DNA of 64,000 bases. Origin: Cyanobacteria bacterium FACHB-63. GTDB taxonomy: Bacteria; Cyanobacteriota; Cyanobacteriia; Leptolyngbyales; Leptolyngbyaceae. The stretch covers positions 62,001 to 126,000 of the forward strand of contig JACJNX010000064.1 in the NCBI GenBank assembly GCA_014695255.1, in the 5' to 3' direction. Positions 7,425 through 16,630 of the stretch are shown in pieces. How positions within the stretch are numbered: position 1 is the first letter of the stretch; the number at the start of each line of letters is the position of its first letter. The notes under the pieces are model-generated. The model was not told where the DNA came from and searched no databases. It was given only the letters and a program-made list of their open reading frames with translations. A program made the translations under genes and the position numbers.

Positions 7425-8957
7425 ATGATTTCTCCCGATTTTTCTCAGTTCAAGGAACTCGCACAGCAAGGCAATTTTGTTCCGGTTTATCAAGAATGGG
7501 TCGCTGATTTGGATACGCCTGTTTCTGCGTGGTATCGCGTGTGTGATGGGCAGCCTTATAGCTTTTTGCTGGAATCGGTCGAAGGCGGAGAAACGATCGG
7601 GCGCTACAGCTTCTTAGGGTGTGATCCGCTGTGGGTTTTGGAAGCGAAGGGCGATCGCACGACACAAATTCACCGAGACGGAACCCAAACGGCATTTGAA
7701 GGCGATCCATTTGCGGTACTGTCTGAATGCTTAGCGCCTTATCATCCGGTGAAATTGCCAGAATTGCCGTCAGGAATTGGCGGATTGTTCGGATTTTGGG
7801 GATATGAATTAATCAACTGGATTGAACCACGCGTTCCCGTTTATCCGGCAACCGAAGAGGATTTGCCCGATGGATTATGGATGCAAATCGATCAGGTGTT
7901 GATTTTTGATCAGGTGAAGCGGAAAATTTGGGCGATCGCTTACGCCGATTTGCGCGATCCAAACGCTGATTTAGAAGCAGCGTATCAGCAGGCTTGCGAT
8001 CGCGTGACGCAACTTGTGAATAAGCTCAAATCGCCGCTTCCTGAGAAAACTCGATTGCTGTCTTGGAAACCACCTGCGAATAATGATTCGTCGATCACTT
8101 GGACAAGCAACACCACAAAAGAACAATACTGTGCCAACGTCGAAACGGCAAAAGCACACATCAAAGCGGGTGATATTTTTCAAGTTGTGATTTCTCAGCG
8201 ATTGAATTCAGAATTTGTCGGAGAGCCGTTTGCATTGTATCGATCGCTGCGATTGATCAATCCCTCGCCGTACATGGCATATTTTCACTTCAACAACTGG
8301 CAGATTATTGGATCGAGTCCAGAAGTCTTGGTTAAAGCCGAACAATCTATTGATCCAACTCAGCCCAAGATTGCTACGGTGCGACCGATAGCGGGAACTC
8401 GTAAACGCGGCAAAACTCATGCAGAAGATCTCGCTTTAGAACAAGATTTGCTTGCCGACCCTAAAGAAGTCGCAGAGCACGTCATGTTAGTCGATTTGGG
8501 ACGCAATGATTTAGGGCGTGTCTGCATTAATGGAAGCGTGAAAGTTGATGAATTGATGGTGATCGAGCGTTATTCTCATGTGATGCACATTGTCAGTAAT
8601 GTAGTCGGAGAGTTATCACCCGATAAAACTGCGTGGGATTTGCTCAAGGCGGGATTTCCAGCCGGAACGGTAAGCGGTGCGCCGAAGATTCGAGCGATGG
8701 AGATTATTCACAGCTTAGAACCTTGTCGGCGTGGGGTGTATTCGGGTGCATATGGGTACTACGACTTTGAGGGGCAACTAAACAGCGCGATCGCGATTCG
8801 GACGATGGTGGTGCGCGATCGAGGTGATGGTAAACACACGGTTCAGGTACAAGCAGGAGCGGGACTGGTGGCGGATTCTGTGCCCGAAAGTGAGTATCAA
8901 GAAACGCTAAACAAAGCGCGGGGACTCTTAGAAGCAATTCGCTGCTTACAGGAGTGA
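7425..8957 (+). CDS. trpE: Anthranilate synthase component I
   Basis: TrpE converts chorismate to anthranilate with ammonia from TrpG. The 510-residue protein has the N-terminal regulatory lobe (VEGGETIGRYSFLG, including the tryptophan-site region) and the chorismate-binding catalytic lobe. The latter contains GDIFQVVISQRL, ATVRPIAGTRKRG, HVMLVDLGRNDLGRV, FPAGTVSGAPKIRAMEII and RGVYSGAYGYY. No amidotransferase is fused. It follows psaD, as in Synechocystis, and is transcribed from its own upstream gap. Confidence 0.97.
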   Translation: MISPDFSQFKELAQQGNFVPVYQEWVADLDTPVSAWYRVCDGQPYSFLLESVEGGETIGRYSFLGCDPLWVLEAKGDRTTQIHRDGTQTAFEGDPFAVLSECLAPYHPVKLPELPSGIGGLFGFWGYELINWIEPRVPVYPATEEDLPDGLWMQIDQVLIFDQVKRKIWAIAYADLRDPNADLEAAYQQACDRVTQLVNKLKSPLPEKTRLLSWKPPANNDSSITWTSNTTKEQYCANVETAKAHIKAGDIFQVVISQRLNSEFVGEPFALYRSLRLINPSPYMAYFHFNNWQIIGSSPEVLVKAEQSIDPTQPKIATVRPIAGTRKRGKTHAEDLALEQDLLADPKEVAEHVMLVDLGRNDLGRVCINGSVKVDELMVIERYSHVMHIVSNVVGELSPDKTAWDLLKAGFPAGTVSGAPKIRAMEIIHSLEPCRRGVYSGAYGYYDFEGQLNSAIAIRTMVVRDRGDGKHTVQVQAGAGLVADSVPESEYQETLNKARGLLEAIRCLQE

Positions 8958-9200
8958 GTCCCTTAGATGCAATGAATGCTGCCATTTCAGCCCTAGAGAA
9001 GACGACGAAAAAGATTCTACGCAAAACTTATGCCACAGGTAGTACAACAGGAGGGAGGATTTACGACTATTTTTAAAGCACAATAAACTAACCGTAGTTC
9101 TGTGGATTTGTAATTAAGCACCGCTCCAACACTGGTGCGGCGCCTTGATGTATTTCTATGCAATTTTGATATTCTCTAAATACTGTGGGAGTTTTTTCGC

Positions 9201-9923
9201 ATGAGTGACATCCGGATTACGCTGATTGAGGATCATGACTTAACCAGGGTGGGAATGAAAACCGCGTTACAGCAGCGTCCAGGGTTTGAAGTCGTGGGAG
9301 AAGCAGCGAATGGCACCGACGGATTGAAAATGCTAACGACCTTGAAACCGGATGTTGCGATCGTCGATATTGGTTTACCTGATATCGATGGCATAGAATT
9401 GACGCGCCGTTTCCGTCAAGCGCAAGCGGAAATGGAAGATCACCCAGATACAAAAGTTCTTATTCTAACGCTACAAGATCAGGAAGATACAGTCCTAGCG
9501 GCGTTTGCGGCGGGTGCTGACTCCTACTGTATGAAAGATGTCAGTTTAGATCAGTTAGTTGATGCGCTGCGTGTCACTCAAGAAGGAAACTCTTGGATTG
9601 ATCCGGCGATCGCTCGCGTAGTGCTGCGTCAAAGCAAGGCAAACGCCCCTCAACCTACGGCTCAATCTGAAGCTCAACAGGTTGCCATTACTGCAACTGA
9701 GCCGGAATATAACCAAATCATTGAGGCATACCCGTTAACGGAGCGTGAACTAGAAGTCTTGCAGTTAATTGTGGATGGTTGTAGCAATGCGGCGATCGCG
9801 GACAAGCTGTATATCACGGTGGGAACCGTTAAGACGCACGTTCGGAATATTCTGAATAAGCTATGTGCCGATGATCGAACTCAAGCGGCGGTGAGGGCAT
9901 TGCGATCGGGATTAGTTGGTTAG
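9201..9923 (+). CDS. NarL/FixJ-type response regulator, Rre1 (Ycf29)-like
   Basis: A 240-residue two-component regulator. The receiver has acidic pocket residues EDHD at 10-13, the phospho-acceptor Asp56 in VDIGLPDIDG and the conserved Lys in YCMKD. A short linker is followed by a LuxR HTH (LTERELEVLQLIVDG to TVGTVKTHVRNILNKL). The wording of the receiver (IEDHDLTR, AAFAAGADSYCMKD) strongly recalls cyanobacterial Rre1 (slr1783), a stress regulator related to plastid Ycf29. That orthology is from memory and not tested. The stop overlaps the convergent Uma2 gene by 12 bp. Confidence 0.88.
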   Translation: MSDIRITLIEDHDLTRVGMKTALQQRPGFEVVGEAANGTDGLKMLTTLKPDVAIVDIGLPDIDGIELTRRFRQAQAEMEDHPDTKVLILTLQDQEDTVLAAFAAGADSYCMKDVSLDQLVDALRVTQEGNSWIDPAIARVVLRQSKANAPQPTAQSEAQQVAITATEPEYNQIIEAYPLTERELEVLQLIVDGCSNAAIADKLYITVGTVKTHVRNILNKLCADDRTQAAVRALRSGLVG

Positions 9924-10610
9924 ACGATCGCGCAACTGCTGCACAAAGGTTTGACGCTCTGGCGAATTTAATCCCTGCTGCAAAACTGCCATGACTTGCA
10001 GCATTTCGCCATTGAGCAGGGAGTCGATCGCAAGCCACAATCCTGGAAACGTTTGACTCCGAATAATCCCCGTTTCATCTGGTAATAGCGGTACATATTT
10101 ATCGTCTTGCAGAGCAAACCAATCGAGCTTGTTTTCAAACATTTGCCAAACGAGGTATTCTCGCACTCCGTTGCGTCGATACGCCTTTTTCTTATCGCCT
10201 AGATCGTAAGCGGCACTACTCGCAGCGATTTCGGCGATGAGTTCTGGTGCGCCTTCGAGATAGTCATCGCTTGAAATTCGAACTTGTCCGCCGAATTCAG
10301 GCTCGATGAACAGCGCGATATCCGGTTGAGGTTCGTTATCGAGATCGAGCCGAACTGTGGTGTTATCCGCTAATGCTGTGCCGATCGTTGCAACCTGGTA
10401 GTTGAATAGCCAACCGAGCAATTGGGCATGAGGTTGACCGTGACTTCTAAAGCGGAGCGCGGCGGGCATATAAACGATTCCTTCGATCAGTTCAGCTTTT
10501 TTGATGTGGGGTGCAGCCGCATAACGCCGCTCGAATTCGGCGCGAGACAATCGATCGCCATTCTCCAAGGGCGGGACAGCGCGATCTGATTTCGAGGATT
10601 GAATCACCAT
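9912..10610 (-). CDS. Uma2 family (DUF820) PD-(D/E)XK nuclease-fold protein
   Basis: A 232-residue member of the Uma2 family, greatly expanded in cyanobacteria. Motifs are EGIVYMPAA, the acidic QPDIALFIEPE and PELIAEIAASSAAYDLGDKKKAY, which supply the restriction-endonuclease-like Asp, Glu and downstream Lys positions, and then REYLVW. Cellular function is unknown; nuclease activity is inferred from the fold. It begins 9 bp after the helicase gene on the same strand and may be co-transcribed with it. Its 3' end overlaps the response-regulator stop. Confidence 0.85.
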   Translation of the reverse strand: MVIQSSKSDRAVPPLENGDRLSRAEFERRYAAAPHIKKAELIEGIVYMPAALRFRSHGQPHAQLLGWLFNYQVATIGTALADNTTVRLDLDNEPQPDIALFIEPEFGGQVRISSDDYLEGAPELIAEIAASSAAYDLGDKKKAYRRNGVREYLVWQMFENKLDWFALQDDKYVPLLPDETGIIRSQTFPGLWLAIDSLLNGEMLQVMAVLQQGLNSPERQTFVQQLRDRLTN

Positions 10611-10619
10611 AGTTTGAGG

Positions 10620-12962
10620 TTAATCGATCGCAGTCAAAGCGCGATCACCGATCGGGAGAATCTTGCGCTTCATTCCAGTTAAGTTATCAAACCGAATCGC
10701 CAAAGTCGCTTTGCTGCCACTGCCGAAAATGTTGGTGATTTCGCCGATGCCAAATTGATCGTGCATGACGCGATCGCCCACGCTCCAATCGGTTTCGGTA
10801 TTCTGAATCACTGGAGCAGGTTTAGAGGCAGGCTTGGTCGTGTATTTGGTTGGAATCGCGGCTTTAGTGTTGCTATCCATCAATTCGCGGGGCATTTCTC
10901 CCAGGAATAACGAGGGGCTGGCGGGTTCCCGGTTTCCATATAAGCGACGTTCGCGGGCGTGAGAAAGGAATAGGCGTTCTTGAGCGCGGGTGATGCCCAC
11001 ATAGCAAAGGCGGCGTTCTTCTTCGATCGCAGCAGGATCATCGAGCGAGCGATAACTCGGAAATAAGCCCTGCTCCAAACCGACTAAAAAGACGATCGGG
11101 AATTCCAACCCTTTCGAGGAGTGCAGCGTCATCAAAGAAACTTTAGTTGTTTCTTCTTGTACGTCATCCAAATCCGAAGCGAGAGACGCGCCAGCGAGAA
11201 AACCGATCAGGCTCTTATCATCTTCGTTTTCTTCCTCAAATTGCAGCACAGCGTTATACAACTCTTGAACGTTTTGCAAACGATCTTCGGCTTCGTCTGT
11301 GCCTTGAGATTTTAGATCGGCAATGTAACCAGAGTCTTCAAGCACACCTTGTACCAGTTCTGAAGCGCTGACTGCATCGAGTTGCGATCGCCATTTCTGA
11401 ATGATTTGGGCGAACTGAATCACACCTTTTGAAGAGCGCCCCGCGAGCGTTTTGATCGAGGTTTCATCGCTGAGAATTTCCCACAAAGGAACACCGAGTC
11501 CAGTCGCCGCTTTTTGCAGGCTTTCGATCGTCGTTTTGCCCACACCTCGACGCGGAGTATTAATCACACGCAGGAGGCTAACCGTATCAGCAGGATTCGC
11601 GATCGCTCTCAAGTACGCGAGAACATCCTTAATTTCTTTCCGGTCATAGAATCGCAACCCACCGACGACTTTGTAAGGCACGCCCCAACGCACCAGAATT
11701 TCTTCAAATGCTCGTGATTGAGCATTGGTTCGGTAGAGAATCGCAAATTTACCCCAATGTAAATCGGAGTTCATCGCTTCGAGTCGTCGCATTTGTTGAA
11801 CAACGAATTCTGCTTCGTCGATTTCGTCTTGAGCGCGATAGCAAAAATTCGGTTCACCTTGTCCGCGAGTCGGTTTGAGAATTTTATCGATGCGTTCGGT
11901 GTTGTTTTCGATCAGTTCGTTCGCGAGTTGAAGGATATTCTCGGTCGATCGATAGTTCTCTTCGAGCTTCACCATTGTTCGGGTGTCATCGTCAGGCAAG
12001 CCATCGCCAAAGTCTTGCTGAAAGCCCATCAGAATGGTGAAGTCTGCCATACGGAACGAGTAGATCGACTGATCTGCATCGCCCACAACAAAGACCGATC
12101 GATGTTCCCATTCATTAAATCGATTTGCTGATTCTCCATTAGTCACTAACAACTGAATCAGATCGTACTGGGTGCGATTCGTGTCTTGATATTCATCCAC
12201 TAAGATGTGTCTAAAGCGTTTGTGCCAGTATGCGCGGATCTGCTCATTCTGACGAAAGAGTTGTACTGGAATCCAGATTAAATCATCGAAATCAACCGCA
12301 TTGTTTTCAGCGAGTTTGTCTTGATACACGCTGTAGACGTTTGCAATCACTTTACCTTTGAAGTTCGATTGCTCTTTCTCGTAATCTCGCGGTGATAAAC
12401 CTTTGTTTTTTGCATTGCTGATTGCATATCGAACCGATCGCGGATCAAATTTCTTTTCATCAATGTTCAATTGATTAATGATGATGTCTTTCACTAAGCT
12501 CTGAGCATCAGACTCATCGAAAATCGAGAACGATCGCGTCCATTTCCGCCCTTTTTCGTCCTGGAATTTCTCAATATCAAAGCGCAGAATCCGACAGCAC
12601 AGCGCGTGAAATGTACCAATCCAGAGATCTTTGGTGATGGTTTTGTAGATGTGCGATCGCAATTTCGTTTGAACATGACCGGGCAGCGATTCAAGTGGCT
12701 TGCCGTGTTCGCTTAGTGCCTCCTGCTCGGTAAACAACCGCTCGATCCGGTCTTTCATTTCTCGCGCCGCTTTATTGGTAAATGTCACCGCCAGAATATT
12801 TTCTGGATCGACGCGATGTTTTAGCACCAGATTGGCGATGCGATACGTCAATGCCCTGGTCTTTCCTGAACCCGCGCCAGCAATCACCAGCAGAGGACCA
12901 CAAAAATGCTGAACGGCTTGCTTTTGGGACGGATTAAGATGGCTGAGAAAATCAACAGTCAT
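10620..12962 (-). CDS. pcrA: UvrD/PcrA-type superfamily 1 DNA helicase
   Basis: A 780-residue 3'-to-5' helicase for repair and removal of recombination intermediates. It has the Q motif region LNPSQKQAV, Walker A AGAGSGKTRAL, motif Ia AVTFTNKAA, DEXX box VDEYQDTN, motif III VVGDADQSIYSFR, motif IV YRTNAQSR, and motifs V and VI MTLHSSKGLEF and VGITRAQERL. The C-terminus (WSVGDRVMHDQFGIGEI) is the Tudor-like RNA-polymerase-interacting tail of PcrA proteins. Start and length fit the family. It is the first gene of the minus-strand pair with the Uma2 gene. Confidence 0.95.
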   Translation of the reverse strand: MTVDFLSHLNPSQKQAVQHFCGPLLVIAGAGSGKTRALTYRIANLVLKHRVDPENILAVTFTNKAAREMKDRIERLFTEQEALSEHGKPLESLPGHVQTKLRSHIYKTITKDLWIGTFHALCCRILRFDIEKFQDEKGRKWTRSFSIFDESDAQSLVKDIIINQLNIDEKKFDPRSVRYAISNAKNKGLSPRDYEKEQSNFKGKVIANVYSVYQDKLAENNAVDFDDLIWIPVQLFRQNEQIRAYWHKRFRHILVDEYQDTNRTQYDLIQLLVTNGESANRFNEWEHRSVFVVGDADQSIYSFRMADFTILMGFQQDFGDGLPDDDTRTMVKLEENYRSTENILQLANELIENNTERIDKILKPTRGQGEPNFCYRAQDEIDEAEFVVQQMRRLEAMNSDLHWGKFAILYRTNAQSRAFEEILVRWGVPYKVVGGLRFYDRKEIKDVLAYLRAIANPADTVSLLRVINTPRRGVGKTTIESLQKAATGLGVPLWEILSDETSIKTLAGRSSKGVIQFAQIIQKWRSQLDAVSASELVQGVLEDSGYIADLKSQGTDEAEDRLQNVQELYNAVLQFEEENEDDKSLIGFLAGASLASDLDDVQEETTKVSLMTLHSSKGLEFPIVFLVGLEQGLFPSYRSLDDPAAIEEERRLCYVGITRAQERLFLSHARERRLYGNREPASPSLFLGEMPRELMDSNTKAAIPTKYTTKPASKPAPVIQNTETDWSVGDRVMHDQFGIGEITNIFGSGSKATLAIRFDNLTGMKRKILPIGDRALTAID

Positions 12963-13064
12963 AGGTTAGACGATCGCACAAATCTACTCCATAGCTAGGG
13001 TATCGTATCTCAGCTTGGAACGTGGCAAAAGATATAGTACGTATCACCGCCCCAAATTTGGACG

Positions 13065-14132
13065 CTAATCTTTTGGGCGGGGAACTCGCAGTCTGGGAGA
13101 TCGCGCTTTCCCTCTCAATTCCTGCCAAAGCTGCTCATATTGCTTTGTCATTGCTTCAACCGTGTAATGTGCCAGTGCCATTTGTCTCGCTTGTTGCCCC
13201 ATTTGCAGACGTAAGGGGACATCATCGCGCGATCGCATCAAGGCTTTTGCCAATCCATCCACATCATTCTTCTCGATCAACCATCCGGTAATCCCATCAA
13301 TCACTGCTTCGGGCATACTTCCAACCCGCGTTGCGATCACCGGACGAGCCGCTAACATTGCTTCAACCATTGCCAGCGGAAAGCCTTCTGAGCGAGATGG
13401 CATCGCGACCACATCAAATTTCGATAGATACGATCGCGGGTTATCCATCCAGCCCAAAAGCTGAACTCGATTTTGAATGCCGAGATTCATTGCCAGCTGT
13501 TCTAAGTTCGATCGCTCTGAGCCTTCGCCTAAAATCACCGCATTGATGTTTTCAGTTTGAGCGATCGCTTTCAATAAAATTTCATGCGCTTTCATTGCAT
13601 CTAATCGCCCGATGCTTCCGACGGTCATAGTTTCTGTGGGTATTGATTCAGGTTCTCCCAAATCTGGAACACCATTCGGAATCGAAATTACTGAATTGCG
13701 ACCGAGTGCGTAAAAGTCTTCCATGCGTTGAGCGCTGGCTCTCCCCACAGCAACATGAGCATCAAGCCGCAAAGATAAAAATCGAGTGCGCCAAAGCCCG
13801 ATCGCATCAGTCGTTCTAAGCGGTAATTGATCCACTCGAACCACTCTAGTATCTGGAATCATCAATGCGGCTGTCAGACCGATCGCACAAGCCCAAGGCG
13901 TACAACAATTGACATGAATGATATCTGGATGCAATCGAGCGAAAGTTAACCAATGCGAGAAAAGTGTTTTAGGCAGAATGAACTTAGGACGATCGTGTGC
14001 TATCGCATTCACGACAGTTTCAGAAACACCAATCACAGTGACATCTGCCGATATTGTTGCAACTAAATGACCTAAGCTAATTTCTGCACCACCAATGCCC
14101 TCAGAATCGGTGTAGACCACAACTTTAAGCAT
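13065..14132 (-). CDS. Glycosyltransferase family 4 protein
   Basis: A 355-residue GT-B fold retaining glycosyltransferase. The N-terminal acceptor domain holds GIGGAEISLGHLV, and the C-terminal nucleotide-sugar domain has VGSIGRLDAMKAHEILLKA, ILGEGSER and the E-x7-E signature EGFPLAMVE. Donor and acceptor are unknown. Its start overlaps the end of the upstream glycosyltransferase by 8 bp (14125-14132), so the two form an operon. They probably act in one extracellular polysaccharide or glycolipid pathway (inference). Confidence 0.9.
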   Translation of the reverse strand: MLKVVVYTDSEGIGGAEISLGHLVATISADVTVIGVSETVVNAIAHDRPKFILPKTLFSHWLTFARLHPDIIHVNCCTPWACAIGLTAALMIPDTRVVRVDQLPLRTTDAIGLWRTRFLSLRLDAHVAVGRASAQRMEDFYALGRNSVISIPNGVPDLGEPESIPTETMTVGSIGRLDAMKAHEILLKAIAQTENINAVILGEGSERSNLEQLAMNLGIQNRVQLLGWMDNPRSYLSKFDVVAMPSRSEGFPLAMVEAMLAARPVIATRVGSMPEAVIDGITGWLIEKNDVDGLAKALMRSRDDVPLRLQMGQQARQMALAHYTVEAMTKQYEQLWQELRGKARSPRLRVPRPKD

Positions 14133-15318
14133 GAGCTAACACCGATCGATAGATTGCAAGATGAGCTTGGGCGATCGTTTTCCAGTTGAACTGCTGCACG
14201 AATTGATATCCTTGTTGAGCAAAGCGATCGCGCTCTGATGTATCTCTAATTAGCTCTAACAGTGCATGAGTTAAGGCATCAGGATCACGCGGTGGAATCT
14301 GTTTAACTAGGTTGGTTAAGGTTGAATCCGTCGATCGAGTCGCAATCACAGGTAACTGATGCGCCATTAATGCGAGTAATGAACCACTTTTCAACGTCAC
14401 GCCATGATTAAACGGCAGCACTCCGATATCAGCACCCGATAGATAAACAGAAGCAACATCGCCCGGAACATAGCCCGTCATATGAACTTTATCGTTGAGT
14501 TGCAACTCAGAAATCATGTTCTCTAGCTTGTTCCAATACTGTTTAGCATCTGCTCCACGCAACGCTAAGCTTTCAACTCCACCTATTAGAATCAATCGCG
14601 CTTGAGGTTGCTGATAAACAACAGTCTGAAAAGCTTTGAGCAATGTTTCCAAACCTTTCACCGGATGCAGAAACCCGAAAAACGCGATCGCAATCACATC
14701 CCCAGACCAACTACAGCTCTCTAATAGCTTTTGTCTTGCAGTCTTACACTCAGTCACATCAATGTTCGCACCGATCTGAATTCGATGTACTTTTGCATTT
14801 GGGAGTCGATCGACAATCACTTTTTCAGCTTCATCATTCGTTGTGATAATTGCAGCACTTTGAGTTAGCAAAAACCCATCCTCACGATCCCACCATTGCT
14901 GTTGTTGACCCCATTGTTTCAAGCTTTCTAACAATGCAGATGGAATCCATTCCGGTTGCCATTCCCACCAGCCGTATTCGTGGGCAGTGGTGATAATCGG
15001 TTTATGCCAACCTGTAGCCCGAAGTACGATCGGTAACAGGAAGATTGAGCGATCGAATCTATAAGTCCCTGCTGCATGTTGAATGTGCAAGAGATCCGCT
15101 TGCGTTTGGTGAATTGCTTGCACCAGTCCAGGTAGATTCTGTAAATCCCAGTCTTCTACAACGCCTAACACGCTCGGATCGTTGGCACTTTTGGCGGCTT
15201 CAGTTGTCGTTAAAACAATAGTGTCGATCGACAACTCGGATCGCAATCGTGCTGTATAGTGTGCTACCCCACAGCGATCGGGTAAATAGGTTCCAGCAAT
15301 CAAAGCAACTTTGGGCAT
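14125..15318 (-). CDS. Glycosyltransferase family 4/1-type protein
   Basis: A 397-residue GT-B glycosyltransferase. The N-terminus LIAGTYLPDRCGVAHYTARL is typical of GT4 enzymes with a glycine-rich acceptor loop. The C-terminal half holds FFGFLHPVKGLETLLKAF, LILIGGVES, MTGYVPGDV, and TLKSGSLLALMAHQLPVIAT in place of the usual E-x7-E segment. The first glutamate of that motif is not evident, which occurs in some GT4 subfamilies. It is translationally coupled with the following glycosyltransferase. Sugar specificity cannot be read from the sequence. Confidence 0.88.
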   Translation of the reverse strand: MPKVALIAGTYLPDRCGVAHYTARLRSELSIDTIVLTTTEAAKSANDPSVLGVVEDWDLQNLPGLVQAIHQTQADLLHIQHAAGTYRFDRSIFLLPIVLRATGWHKPIITTAHEYGWWEWQPEWIPSALLESLKQWGQQQQWWDREDGFLLTQSAAIITTNDEAEKVIVDRLPNAKVHRIQIGANIDVTECKTARQKLLESCSWSGDVIAIAFFGFLHPVKGLETLLKAFQTVVYQQPQARLILIGGVESLALRGADAKQYWNKLENMISELQLNDKVHMTGYVPGDVASVYLSGADIGVLPFNHGVTLKSGSLLALMAHQLPVIATRSTDSTLTNLVKQIPPRDPDALTHALLELIRDTSERDRFAQQGYQFVQQFNWKTIAQAHLAIYRSVLAHA

Positions 15319-15529
15319 TTCTGATATCGCTCACATCCTAGCTAGCGGTATTAAATTTGCTACTTCAGATAGAGCGCAACTACTCTACGGCATAGTCTAT
15401 AAGTTGGCGCTAGTTCTATCACAGGGTTCGATCATCGTTTTAGTTTAGCGACGATCGACTTTCGCCTAGTTTTAAGGTTCAAACTGTTGTTCCTCGTTAC
15501 ACTTAGGCAGATGTGTTACTGATATTTCG

Positions 15530-16564
15530 ATGATGTTTCGCCTCTTTTTGCTTGCGGCTCTCAGTTTGACAACGATCGAAGCTTGCACCGCTTTTCCGAA
15601 AATTGCGATTGCCCAACGCGCTATCGCCATCACGCCCACTCCCCTGACGATTGAAAATCAGTTTGACAGCGCGAGTGACTTCGCTGAGGGTGCAGCTTTA
15701 GTGCAGTTCGGACGAGAATTTCGCTACATCGATCGCGCTGGAAGATTAACCGTTACGCCAAAAATCGAGCTTGAAGCTTACGCACCATTTTCTGAAGGAC
15801 TAGCGATCGTCAAGCTCGGCGGTTTATTCGGTTATTTAAACCGGCAGGGTGAATTCGCGATCGAGCCAAAATTCGAGCAAGTGTCAAAATTTCAAGAAGG
15901 ACTGGCTGCCATTCGCGTCGATCGACGCTACGGATTTATCAAACCCACTGGGGAAGTGGTGATTCCGCCGAAATTTGAACTGACCTCCGGATTCTCTCAA
16001 GGACTCGCAGCCGTAAAATTGGGCGCAAAATATGGCTACATCAACCCAACCGGACAGATTAAAATTGAGCCGAAATTCGATGATGCTTGGCGATTTTCTG
16101 CGGGATTAGCTGCCGCTCGAATCGGCCAAAAATGGGGCTACATTAACCAAAGCGGTCAATTTGTTGTTCAACCTCAATTTGATGGCGCATTCAATTTAGC
16201 CGATGCAATGGGGCGTGTCCGAGTGGGTGAGCGTTGGGGATATGTCGATTCCAGGGGAAAAGTAGCGATCGCACCTCAGTATTCATTCGCCTCTGATTTC
16301 TCTAACGGTTTAGCTTTAGTTCAAAGCAATCAAAAATGGGGCTACATTGATAAGCTCGGTAAATTTGTAATTGAGCCAAAATACGAATTCGCTGGAAGTT
16401 TCCAAGAGGGGTTTGCGCCCGTCAAAATTGGCGACAAATGGGGCTATATCGACTCAACTGGAAGGATTGCGATCGCGCCTCAATTTGAAGAAGCAGGCGC
16501 ATTTCACGAAGGATTAGCGCGAGTCAAACTTAACGATAAATGGGGCTATATCCCTAAGCCTTGA
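15530..16564 (+). CDS. Secreted WG (KWG) repeat protein
   Basis: A 344-residue protein with an N-terminal signal peptide (MMFRLFLLAALSLTTIEA, with a possible lipobox-like SxxxAC stretch) and about nine tandem units of roughly 32 residues. Each unit carries the pattern FxEGLAxVxxGxKWGYIxxxGxxxIxPxF. WG repeats are thought to fold as a beta structure used in binding outside the cell or in the periplasm. No enzymatic residues are visible. Unit order runs nearly to the C-terminus (KWGYIPKP), so it is essentially all repeat. Neighbours give no clear function. Confidence 0.85.
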   Translation: MMFRLFLLAALSLTTIEACTAFPKIAIAQRAIAITPTPLTIENQFDSASDFAEGAALVQFGREFRYIDRAGRLTVTPKIELEAYAPFSEGLAIVKLGGLFGYLNRQGEFAIEPKFEQVSKFQEGLAAIRVDRRYGFIKPTGEVVIPPKFELTSGFSQGLAAVKLGAKYGYINPTGQIKIEPKFDDAWRFSAGLAAARIGQKWGYINQSGQFVVQPQFDGAFNLADAMGRVRVGERWGYVDSRGKVAIAPQYSFASDFSNGLALVQSNQKWGYIDKLGKFVIEPKYEFAGSFQEGFAPVKIGDKWGYIDSTGRIAIAPQFEEAGAFHEGLARVKLNDKWGYIPKP

Positions 16565-16630
16565 GAAAGACTACGAATCTATCAGCAGACGAATAGGACG
16601 CATCCACATGCCCCATTAGAGTAAAGACGA

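Noticed and set aside
11121-11371. Plus-strand open frames inside the helicase gene
   Set aside because: Antisense shadows of a well-conserved helicase.
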